A stretch of DNA of 64,000 nucleotides from Streptomyces sp. SirexAA-E (lineage in GTDB: Bacteria; Actinomycetota; Actinomycetes; Streptomycetales; Streptomycetaceae), in the NCBI RefSeq assembly GCF_000177195.2, contig NC_015953.1, positions 5,084,001 through 5,148,000 of the forward strand. The letters run 5' to 3'. The notes under the pieces were generated by a model, which was not told the DNA's origin, made no database searches, and saw nothing but the letters and a program-made list of their open reading frames with translations. Below, in pieces: positions 8,999 through 15,385 of this stretch. Both the position numbers and the translations under genes were made by a program. Each line of letters opens with the position of its first letter. The first letter of the stretch is position 1.

Positions 8999-9664
8999 AT
9001 GGAGAAAGCACACGACGGTTTCGACGAGGACTTCGGGCTCAGCGGTCTGACGCAGAAGTTCCAGGACCCGGCGCCGGTCGAGGACGTCGCCGCCGCGACG
9101 GAAGTCGTCGCGGCGGTCGCGGACCAGTTCGAAGGCGCCTACGCCTGGCAGTTGCTGGAGGACGCGCAGCGGCTGGTCTCCTCGTCCCTGTCCGACGAGG
9201 TGATCGTCACCTTGTGGCTCGGTGCGACACGCGGTTATTTCGATCCGACCGCCCACGCCATGGACGGCCGCTCGTGGCTGCGCGGGATCGCCGAGGTGTG
9301 CGTCGTGCGGATCCGCCGGGACGAACCCTCGTTCGTCCCGGCGGCCCCCGCACGACCGGGCCACCCGGAGCTGAGGCCGGCGGTCCTCGACGAGATCCGT
9401 GCCGTCGGACCGGCACTGGCCGAGGCGGGGATGACGTCGCTCCACGCGGATCCGCTTCCAGGGCTGGTACCGGCCCTGGAACGGGCCGTCGCCGAGGTCG
9501 GCGCCGACCTCGGGTTCCGGTTGTTCCTGCGCGCGTTGCAGGCGTACTTCGTACGGATCAGCGGTACCACGCACCAGCGGCTCCTGGCGCTGGGCGAGAG
9601 GCTCGGCCACAACCGGTTCGTGGTGGACGACGGCTGCCTCAACGTCTGGCCGGAACTCGACTGA
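8999..9664 (+). CDS. Putative immunity protein for the upstream toxin
   Basis: I do not recognise this 221-residue protein from its sequence. It has no signal peptide or membrane segment. It is acidic at the N-terminus (EKAHDGFDEDFG) and looks largely helical (long stretches such as AAATEVVAAVADQFEGAYAWQLLEDAQR). The ATG lies 10 bp after the toxin stop, with AGGA (8987-8990) overlapping that stop, so translation is probably coupled. In polymorphic toxin systems the gene directly after the toxin nearly always encodes a cytoplasmic immunity protein that binds the C-terminal nuclease. That position is the only basis for the call. A terminator hairpin closes the pair. Confidence 0.6.
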   Translation: MEKAHDGFDEDFGLSGLTQKFQDPAPVEDVAAATEVVAAVADQFEGAYAWQLLEDAQRLVSSSLSDEVIVTLWLGATRGYFDPTAHAMDGRSWLRGIAEVCVVRIRRDEPSFVPAAPARPGHPELRPAVLDEIRAVGPALAEAGMTSLHADPLPGLVPALERAVAEVGADLGFRLFLRALQAYFVRISGTTHQRLLALGERLGHNRFVVDDGCLNVWPELD

Positions 9665-9682
9665 CGTAGGCGGTGTGCGGAT

Positions 9683-9715
9683 GAGGGCGGTACCGGAACC
9701 ACCGGCACCGCCCTC
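9683..9715 (+). terminator. Terminator after the toxin-immunity pair
   Basis: A 14-bp stem with one mismatch (GAGGGCGGTACCGG against CCGGCACCGCCCTC) and a 5-nt loop, 18 bp after the immunity stop. It can also serve the convergent TetR gene ending at 9739. Confidence 0.75.
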
Positions 9716-9738
9716 GTGCCGTCCGCGTGCCGTGGGTG

Positions 9739-10368
9739 CTACGGGGACGCCGCCGACCCCAGCCCCTTCAGCAGCAGCAGCGTGAAGCGCCGGGCCCAGT
9801 CCGCGTCGACGGGTTCGGCGCTCACCAGGGCCCGGTGCACCACCGCGCCGGCGATCACGTCGAAGATCAGGTCGGCCGTCCGGGCCGCCACCTCCGCGTC
9901 CGGCTCGACGGGCAGCTCGCCGCGTCGCTGGGCGCGCTCGCGGCCCTGCAGGACGAGGCGCTTCTGCCGCGCCACGATCGAATTCCGTATCCGGCCCCGC
10001 AGTGCCTCGTCGCGCGTCGACTCCGCGACCACCGCCATGAGCGCCGTCCTGGTCTCCGGGCGTTCCAGCAGCGCCGCGAACTGGAGCACCACGGCCTGCA
10101 CGTCGGCCGTCAGGCTGCCCAGGTCCGGCAGTTCCAGTTCGTCGAAGAGGACCGCGACCGCGTCCACGACCAGCTCGTTCTTGCCCGCCCAGCGGCGGTA
10201 GAGGGTCGTCTTGGCCACCCCCGCCCGGCTCGCCACGTCGCCCATCGTCAGCTTCGACCAGCCGAGGTCGACCAGCGAGGCGCGGGTCGCCTCCAGGATC
10301 GCGGCGTCCGCCGCGGCACTGCGCGGGCGTCCGGACCGGGCGGGTTCGGTGAGGCTGTGGCTCGGCAT
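9739..10368 (-). CDS. TetR family transcriptional regulator
   Basis: A 209-residue protein with the TetR helix-turn-helix at about residues 16-62 (ILEATRASLVDLGWSKLTMGDVASRAGVAKTTLYRRWAGKNELV). A helical ligand-binding domain of the TetR_C type follows. ATG 10368 is chosen because it leaves a short, normal arm before the HTH; the frame stays open upstream without homology-like sequence. The gene is divergent from the thioredoxin-TPR gene, and two short dyads in the shared intergenic region (10379-10390 and 10465-10485) are candidate operators. Inducer and other targets are unknown. Confidence 0.9.
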   Translation of the reverse strand: MPSHSLTEPARSGRPRSAAADAAILEATRASLVDLGWSKLTMGDVASRAGVAKTTLYRRWAGKNELVVDAVAVLFDELELPDLGSLTADVQAVVLQFAALLERPETRTALMAVVAESTRDEALRGRIRNSIVARQKRLVLQGRERAQRRGELPVEPDAEVAARTADLIFDVIAGAVVHRALVSAEPVDADWARRFTLLLLKGLGSAASP

Positions 10369-10378
10369 GCGGCGACCA

Positions 10379-10390
10379 TACCGGCCGGTA
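10379..10390. promoter_or_regulatory. 12-bp palindrome at the tetR 5' end
   Basis: TACCGGCCGGTA is a perfect palindrome 10 bp upstream of the tetR ATG. Its placement suits autorepression by the TetR protein. It is short, so chance occurrence cannot be excluded. Confidence 0.45.
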
Positions 10391-10464
10391 AGTACCGCTG
10401 ACCGGCCCCGGGAAGCGTGAGACAGATCACCGGAAGGGGTTGCCCCCGAGGGGGTCCGGACAGA

Positions 10465-10485
10465 TACGCTACGGGTCGTAGCGTA
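10465..10485. promoter_or_regulatory. Inverted repeat TACGCTAC-N5-GTAGCGTA
   Basis: Perfect 8-bp arms are separated by GGGTC, in the region shared by the divergent tetR and thioredoxin genes. Size and symmetry fit a TetR-family operator. It lies about 200 bp upstream of the thioredoxin start and about 100 bp from tetR. Confidence 0.55.
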
Positions 10486-10683
10486 AGGACGGTGGTGCAC
10501 CGCCGGCTCACGCCACGACTGAACGACAGCCACAGGTACCGGGTGGGGACCCGGTGCAGCACGGGGTTTTCAGGGCCCCTCGACCGTGTTCGTCCGCCCG
10601 TCGCGCACACCGGTGCGGCAGTGGACGGACACGGTTCGCGGATCGTTTTTCGCAACCGTGGTGCCAGGGGGGAGGATGTACGC

Positions 10684-11655
10684 ATGCAGCCTAGGAACAT
10701 GTCCATGAGCGGCGTCGTCGACCTCGCCGCTGTGAAGGCGGCCGGCGAGGCCAAGGCGAAGGCGGAGCAGGCGCGCGCCGAGTCCGCCCGCACCGGGGGC
10801 GGTGGCGGGGTGTCCCCGGCCTCCCTGGTGATCGACGTCGATGAGGCGGGCTTCGAGAGCGACGTCCTCCAGCGTTCCACCGAGGTCCCGGTCGTCATCG
10901 ACTTCTGGGCCGAGTGGTGCGAACCGTGCAAGCAGCTCGGCCCGCTCCTGGAGCGCCTCGCCGTCGAGTACAACGGCCGCTTCGTGCTGGCCAAGGTCGA
11001 CGTCGACGCCAACCAGATGCTGATGCAGCAGTTCGGGATCCAGGGCATCCCGGCGGTCTTCGCCGTCGTCGCCGGGCAGGCCCTGCCGCTCTTCCAGGGC
11101 GCAGCCCCGGAAAGCCAGATCCGCCAGACGCTGGACCAGCTGATCCAGGTCGGTGAGGAGCGTTTCGGCCTCACCGGGGTCGTGGTCGACGCGGACGCCG
11201 GTGAGGGCGACGGCGCCCCCGCCGAGGTGCCCGCCGGCCCGTACGACGCGCTGCTGGAGGCCGCCGCCCAGGCGCTGGACGCCAGCGACTTCGACGGCGC
11301 GGTCCAGGCGTACCGCAACGTCCTGTCCGAGGACCCGCTGAACACCGAGGCCAAGTTGGGCCTCGCCCAGGCCGAACTGCTGCGCCGGGTCGCGGACATC
11401 GACCCGCAGAAGGTCCGCGCCGCTGCGGCGGAGAAGCCGGCCGATCCGGCCGCGCAGATGGACGCCGCCGACCTGGACCTCGTGGGCGGACATGTCGAGG
11501 ACGCCTTCGGGCGCCTCGTCGAGACGGTCCGCCGCACGTTCGGTGACGACCGTGACGCGGTGCGGGTGCGCCTGCTGGAGCTCTTCGAGGTGATCGGCCC
11601 CGAGGACCCCCGGGTCGCCGCCGCGCGGACGGCACTGGCGCGCGTCTTGTTCTGA
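10684..11655 (+). CDS. Thioredoxin-TPR co-chaperone-like protein
   Basis: A 323-residue cytoplasmic protein. After an alanine/lysine-rich N-terminus (residues 10-40) comes a thioredoxin domain at about 48-155 with the redox motif W78-C-E-P-C82 and the cis-proline segment GIQGIPAVF. A helical tetratricopeptide-like region follows (about 190-323, with LLEAAAQALDASDFDGAVQAYRNVL). This is the architecture of YbbN/CnoX proteins, which protect clients during oxidative stress; unlike E. coli YbbN, both cysteines are present, so it may be redox active. Start ATG 10684 has GGAGG 8 bp upstream; ATG 10699 is also possible. A terminator follows. Confidence 0.88.
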   Translation: MQPRNMSMSGVVDLAAVKAAGEAKAKAEQARAESARTGGGGGVSPASLVIDVDEAGFESDVLQRSTEVPVVIDFWAEWCEPCKQLGPLLERLAVEYNGRFVLAKVDVDANQMLMQQFGIQGIPAVFAVVAGQALPLFQGAAPESQIRQTLDQLIQVGEERFGLTGVVVDADAGEGDGAPAEVPAGPYDALLEAAAQALDASDFDGAVQAYRNVLSEDPLNTEAKLGLAQAELLRRVADIDPQKVRAAAAEKPADPAAQMDAADLDLVGGHVEDAFGRLVETVRRTFGDDRDAVRVRLLELFEVIGPEDPRVAAARTALARVLF

Positions 11656-11664
11656 TGTGACAAC

Positions 11665-11700
11665 ACGGCCGCGGTACCCCCCGGGTGCCGCGGCCGTTTT
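11665..11700 (+). terminator. Terminator after thioredoxin-TPR gene
   Basis: Perfect 10-bp stem (ACGGCCGCGG / CCGCGGCCGT), 13-nt loop, followed by TTT. It starts 9 bp after the stop codon. Confidence 0.85.
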
Positions 11701-11759
11701 CGCGGGCGGACGACAATGGACGCCCTCGCTTTACCAAATCTTGACACTCGAACGAGCTG

Positions 11760-11772
11760 TTACTCGCAGTAA
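11760..11772. promoter_or_regulatory. Inverted repeat TTACT-CGC-AGTAA
   Basis: Perfect 5-bp arms about a 3-nt centre. The same half-sites recur at 11888-11903, so this is likely one of two operators for the same regulator ahead of the DUF6230 gene. Confidence 0.45.
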
Positions 11773-11887
11773 ATCGCCTTCCGTGGTCTGTCCGGTTAAG
11801 TGGGGCAATCGCACCGTTCGGGCGTCCCTTTGGTACCACCCTGTGTGTCCGCCCGGTATCGCCCCGTCGCGCCCTGGTTATCACCCC

Positions 11888-11903
11888 GTTACTAGTGAGT
11901 AAC
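11888..11903. promoter_or_regulatory. Inverted repeat GTTACT-AGTG-AGTAAC
   Basis: Perfect 6-bp arms about a 4-nt centre, with the same core half-sites as 11760-11772. It resembles sites bound by dimeric TetR-type repressors. It stands out as AT-rich in this genome. Confidence 0.55.
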
Positions 11904-12255
11904 GACCCCCCTTGTGTCACGGCCGTGAATGCACCACGATCGGCCACGCTCGGTCCAATACCCGTCAGCCCGACAGCCGGTCGGCGCCGACGGCCTGTTG
12001 GGTCCCCACCGGGTGGTCGGCGGCAGTGGTGCCGATCGCGGACAGGGGGGTTCCCTGCCCCTCGGCGGGGCCTGTCCGGCCGGCCGCGCAAGACGCGTGG
12101 CCAGTGGTTGTCGCTCGGGGGTGATCGCCGGTGATTCGGAAGCGGTACGCGCCTCCGGTCCGGGCGCTCTCCTTCCCGAGGACGTAGCACTTCTCCCATC
12201 CCAGGACGGGCACCACGCCCGCACCGGAGATGTACGTCCGAGAAGGAGGAAATGA

Positions 12256-12906
12256 ATGAGTTCCCAAGTTCGCGGTGGAACGAGATGGAAGCGTTTCGCC
12301 CTGGTCATGGTGCCGAGCGTCGCGGCGACCGCCGCGGTGGGCATCGGCCTGGCGCAGGGCGCCCTGGCGGCGTCGTTCAGCGTGTCCGGGCAGGAGTTCA
12401 AGGTCAAGGCCACCGAGCTCGAGGGCTGGGACTTCGTCCAGTACGGCAACGTGGCCTCGGGCAAGACGCTCGAAGGCAAAGATCTGAACGAGCCGGTGGC
12501 GGTGTCGGGCTTCAGCAAGGCCTACATCACCAACATGTGCCAGTCGGTCGTCACGCCCAAGGTGCCCTTCGGCATCGGTAACGTGGTCCTGCGGCTGGAG
12601 GCGGGCGGCAAGGGGCACGACCGCGTCTTCGCCAAGAGCCTCTACCTCGACGTGTCGGAGCTCGACGCCGACGCCGAGTTCAAGAACATCGACATCGGCG
12701 TGGCCGCGGGTTCCCTGCCGAAGTCGGAAGGCAAGCCCGGCATCCAGCCGAAGACCCAGGCCAACCCCTACGGCTTCTCGCAGCGCGCCGAGAAGGCACT
12801 GCTGAAGAACGTCGAGCAGAAGGCGTGGGCCACGACCGCCGGCACCTTCAACCTCAGCGGCCTGAAGCTGCGGCTCTCCAGGGACCTCGACCAGGAGTGC
12901 TACTAG
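12256..12906 (+). CDS. Secreted DUF6230 family protein
   Basis: A 216-residue protein with a signal peptide (WKRFALVMVPSVAATAAVGIG, cleavage after about GALA at residue 38) and a beta-rich mature part rich in charged and glycine turns. It ends LSRDLDQECY, with a single cysteine near the C-terminus and another at NMCQ. It matches the DUF6230 family of Streptomyces, whose members are often mislabelled cholesterol esterases; no esterase Ser-His-Asp motif is visible. Start ATG 12256 has AAGGAGGA 5 bp upstream. DUF6114 and a secreted stalk protein follow, and the three probably act together at the cell surface. The stop codon TAG lies within the CTAG bordering the repeat element. Confidence 0.8.
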   Translation: MSSQVRGGTRWKRFALVMVPSVAATAAVGIGLAQGALAASFSVSGQEFKVKATELEGWDFVQYGNVASGKTLEGKDLNEPVAVSGFSKAYITNMCQSVVTPKVPFGIGNVVLRLEAGGKGHDRVFAKSLYLDVSELDADAEFKNIDIGVAAGSLPKSEGKPGIQPKTQANPYGFSQRAEKALLKNVEQKAWATTAGTFNLSGLKLRLSRDLDQECY

Positions 12907-13113
12907 GGCGTGTTTCGAAAGTCCCGCCTGCCCGGCGACACCCGGCACGCACTCCCCCAAGGCCTTGAGGGCCGGGGGGACCCCCATCCGCGTTGTCGGG
13001 ACCGCCCTGATACATCCAGTACCGGGGCGACCCTCCGTCGTGCGATCGCACGCACCGGACGCCGCCGGACCCGCCCTCCGGGCGGACGGCGCTACTTTCG
13101 AGACAAGCCCTAG
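12903..13113 (+). mobile_element. Small inverted-repeat element, copy 1 (MITE-like)
   Basis: A 211-bp non-coding element bounded by CTAG on both sides, with imperfect terminal inverted repeats (AGGGCGTGTTTCGAAAGT at left, its relative at right). It is homologous over most of its length to the elements at 15107, 61145 and, shortened and reversed, at 30413. This copy has an extra stretch of about 30 bp around 12950-12995. It carries an internal GC-rich hairpin (GCCCTCCGGGC). No coding capacity; the left CTAG includes the stop codon of the preceding gene. Confidence 0.8.
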
Positions 13114-13207
13114 GCACCGTCCGGGTGGCCGGAGCGCGCACCGCGGGCTTCCGGCCACCCACCCCTTCTCTTCTCACCGCAGTACCGGTTCCAGGGAGCT
13201 GTTTTCC

Positions 13208-13771
13208 ATGAGCCCCGAGTCCACAGGGCAGAACGAGCACTACCTCACCGTCATGCGGAGGGGATTCCGCACCTGGCGGGGTGACCGGCCGTTCTGGGCG
13301 GGTCTGTTCACCATGGCGGGTGGCCTTCCCATCGCCTATTTCCCGTACGCCAACCTGCATCTCGGCAACGTCACGCTGGCGATGTCCACGACGGCCGGAG
13401 CGGGTTCACTGATCATCGGGGTCCTGCTGGTCACCCTGGGCCTGACGATGTGGTTCCACAGCATCGTCCGGGTGTTCGCCGGGGTCGCCGCGATCCTGCT
13501 GGCGCTGATCTCCATCCCCGTCGCCAACATCGGCGGTTTCGTGATCGGCTTCCTCCTCGCCCTGCTCGGCGGAGCGCTCTCCGTCTCCTGGGCCCCGGGC
13601 GAGCCGGTGGCCGAGGAGGCCGACGACGAGGAGCAGGTCCCCGTGACGGTCGGCGCACCCGTGGCCGCGCAGGAGGTGCCGGACGACGGACCGACGCAGA
13701 CCTTCCCGCAGCAGGCGGTGGATTTCGACAAGCAGGTCCAAGCCGACGGCGGGAGGCATCGTGCGGGGTGA
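13208..13771 (+). CDS. DUF6114 membrane protein
   Basis: A 187-residue protein with four hydrophobic helices between about residues 27 and 125 (AGLFTMAGGLPIAYFPYA; GSLIIGVLLVTLGLTMWF; VFAGVAAILLALISIPV; GGFVIGFLLALLGGALSVSW). An acidic cytoplasmic or extracellular tail follows. This is the DUF6114 family, found beside DUF6230 in Streptomyces; function unknown. ATG 13208 has AGGGAG 9 bp upstream. The 3' end overlaps the next gene by 11 bp, so the two are coupled. The repeat element inserted between DUF6230 and this gene may separate their transcription. Confidence 0.8.
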   Translation: MSPESTGQNEHYLTVMRRGFRTWRGDRPFWAGLFTMAGGLPIAYFPYANLHLGNVTLAMSTTAGAGSLIIGVLLVTLGLTMWFHSIVRVFAGVAAILLALISIPVANIGGFVIGFLLALLGGALSVSWAPGEPVAEEADDEEQVPVTVGAPVAAQEVPDDGPTQTFPQQAVDFDKQVQADGGRHRAG

Positions 13772-15110
13772 CGAGACACAGCCGAACGCGACCGGGGACG
13801 GGACCCGGGCGAGAACCGGGCCCCGCCACGCGGCGCCCAGGAAGTCGCTGCTGACGAAGCTGCACCTGCCCGCGGGCAAGAAGGCGTTCGCACTCGCGGC
13901 GATGCCCACCGCGGTCTTCGTCGGCATGGGCCTCACCCCCAGGCTCGCGCTGGCCGACGACAACCCCGAGATCCCCTTCGCCCCCGGCCCGTGTGTGACC
14001 CGCTCCGACGAACCGAGCGAGTCACCGGAGCCGGACGCGACACCGAGCCCGAGCGCCACGTCCACCGGCGACACCGGCAAGGACGGGCAGGACGGGCAGG
14101 ACGGGCAGGACGGCAAGCCGGACCCGGGCGCGACCGAGGCCCCGGGGCCCTCCGCCGGCCCGAGCACCTCCGCCGGGAGCGGAGCGGCCGAGCGGAAGGC
14201 CGAGAACGCCGAGGAGAAAGCCGAGAGCGCCGAGGAGAAGGCCGAGGCGACGCCCGGCGCGACGCCCTCGCCCACCAAGTCGAAGAACCCCCTCGACCCG
14301 CTGGGAGTCGGCGACGCGCTCAGGGACCTCCTCGGCATCCCCGACAAGGAGACGGCGAGCCCGGACCCGAGCGCCACCACCGAGCCGGCGGACGAGACCG
14401 GGGACAAGACCCCGGACCCGGCCGAGAAGACGAAGGACCCGGCGAAAGACCCGGCGAAGGACACCGCGGACGCCGCGAAGGAGGCGGCCGACAAGACCGC
14501 CGACGCCATCCGCGAGGCCGCGGGCAAGGCGGGCCAGGACGTCGAGGAGCTGGGCGAGGACGTCAAGGGCCTCGACCCGGTCGAGGACGAGGACATCCCG
14601 GACGGCGCCAAGCCGCGCTTCCCGTGCCCGACACCCGACCCCGAGGCCCTCGCCGCGGCCGACCTGGAGCAGGGTGTCCCGCTGCTCCCGACCGACCCGT
14701 GGATCCTGGAGTCGTCGCTGCTGACGCTCAACGGGCTGGACTACAAGGGCATCGTCGAGGTGCGCACGGCGGACGGCGGCGTCAAGAAGGCGCTGAAGTT
14801 CACCGCGAGCTCCATCGACATCAAGGACCTGCACCAGCTGACGACGGGCCCGGCCGGTGCCACCGGCCACGTCAAGGCGCGCAGCGGATCGACGTCCACC
14901 ATCCGGGACGGCGAGGTGACGATGTACACGGAGGAGCTGAAGGGCAACCTCTTCGGCCTCATCCCCATCACCTTCAGCCCCGAGACCCCGCCGCCGCTCA
15001 ACGTGCCGTTCGCGTTCTTCACCAAGGTCAAGGTGACCCAGGCCGGCCAGTTCGGCGGCACGCTGAAGATCCCCGGCCTGCAGAACTACTTCACCGGCGG
15101 CAACAGCTAG
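13761..15110 (+). CDS. Secreted protein with charged Pro/Ala stalk
   Basis: A 449-residue protein. The Sec-type signal has a long basic n-region (RHAAPRKSLLTKLHLPAGKK) and a hydrophobic segment (AFALAAMPTAVFVGMG), with cleavage near LALA. A low-complexity stalk of about 200 residues follows, with GQDGQDGQDGK repeats, AEEKAE heptads and DPAKDPAKD repeats. A C-terminal domain from about 280 to 449 contains two cysteines (PGPCVT before the stalk, RFPCPT after it). No enzyme motif is visible and I do not recognise the fold. The GTG start at 13761 has GGGAGG 4 bp upstream and overlaps the DUF6114 gene. A cell-wall-spanning surface protein is the simplest reading. Confidence 0.75.
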   Translation: MRGDETQPNATGDGTRARTGPRHAAPRKSLLTKLHLPAGKKAFALAAMPTAVFVGMGLTPRLALADDNPEIPFAPGPCVTRSDEPSESPEPDATPSPSATSTGDTGKDGQDGQDGQDGKPDPGATEAPGPSAGPSTSAGSGAAERKAENAEEKAESAEEKAEATPGATPSPTKSKNPLDPLGVGDALRDLLGIPDKETASPDPSATTEPADETGDKTPDPAEKTKDPAKDPAKDTADAAKEAADKTADAIREAAGKAGQDVEELGEDVKGLDPVEDEDIPDGAKPRFPCPTPDPEALAAADLEQGVPLLPTDPWILESSLLTLNGLDYKGIVEVRTADGGVKKALKFTASSIDIKDLHQLTTGPAGATGHVKARSGSTSTIRDGEVTMYTEELKGNLFGLIPITFSPETPPPLNVPFAFFTKVKVTQAGQFGGTLKIPGLQNYFTGGNS

Positions 15111-15287
15111 GGCTTGTTTCGAAAGTCCCGCCTGTCCGGCGGCGTCTGGCACGCACGCTCGCTGCGTTGTCGGGATCGCCCCGATACGTCCAGTATCGGG
15201 GCGACCCTCCGCCTTGCGATCGCACGCACCAGACGCCGCCGGCCCCGCCCTCCGGGCGGACGGCGCTACTTTCGCAACAAGCCCTGG
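15107..15287 (+). mobile_element. Small inverted-repeat element, copy 2
   Basis: A 181-bp element in the same orientation as copy 1. Ends are CTAGGGCTTGTTTCGAAAGT at left and, inverted with two changes, at right, bordered by CTGG. An internal perfect hairpin (CGCCCCGATAC-N5-GTATCGGGGCG) and a conserved GCGATCGC lie in the middle. The left CTAG contains the stop codon of the preceding gene. Confidence 0.85.
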
Positions 15288-15319
15288 ACCCCACGTCCCG
15301 GTTCGGGAGCCGCACAGCA

Positions 15320-15360
15320 CCGCGGGCCGCCCCTCCTCGTCGAGAGGGGGCGGCCCGCGG
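15320..15360. terminator. Bidirectional terminator between stalk gene and pyk
   Basis: A perfect 14-bp stem (CCGCGGGCCGCCCC and complement) with a 13-nt loop lies 25 bp beyond the pyk stop. It can serve both convergent genes. Confidence 0.85.
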
Positions 15361-15385
15361 TCGTGTCGTGCGGGGTGAGGGCGGG

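Larger units (their letters stand above)
11701..12255. other. Long non-coding region upstream of DUF6230 gene
   Basis: This is 555 bp with no convincing gene on either strand. The first 200 bp are relatively AT-rich and carry two related inverted repeats (TTACT-N3-AGTAA and GTTACT-N4-AGTAAC, listed separately). A TTGACA lies at 11741-11746, but no good -10 box at normal spacing follows it. The rest is GC-rich and I see nothing in it until the AAGGAGGA ribosome binding site at 12243-12250. Confidence 0.6.
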
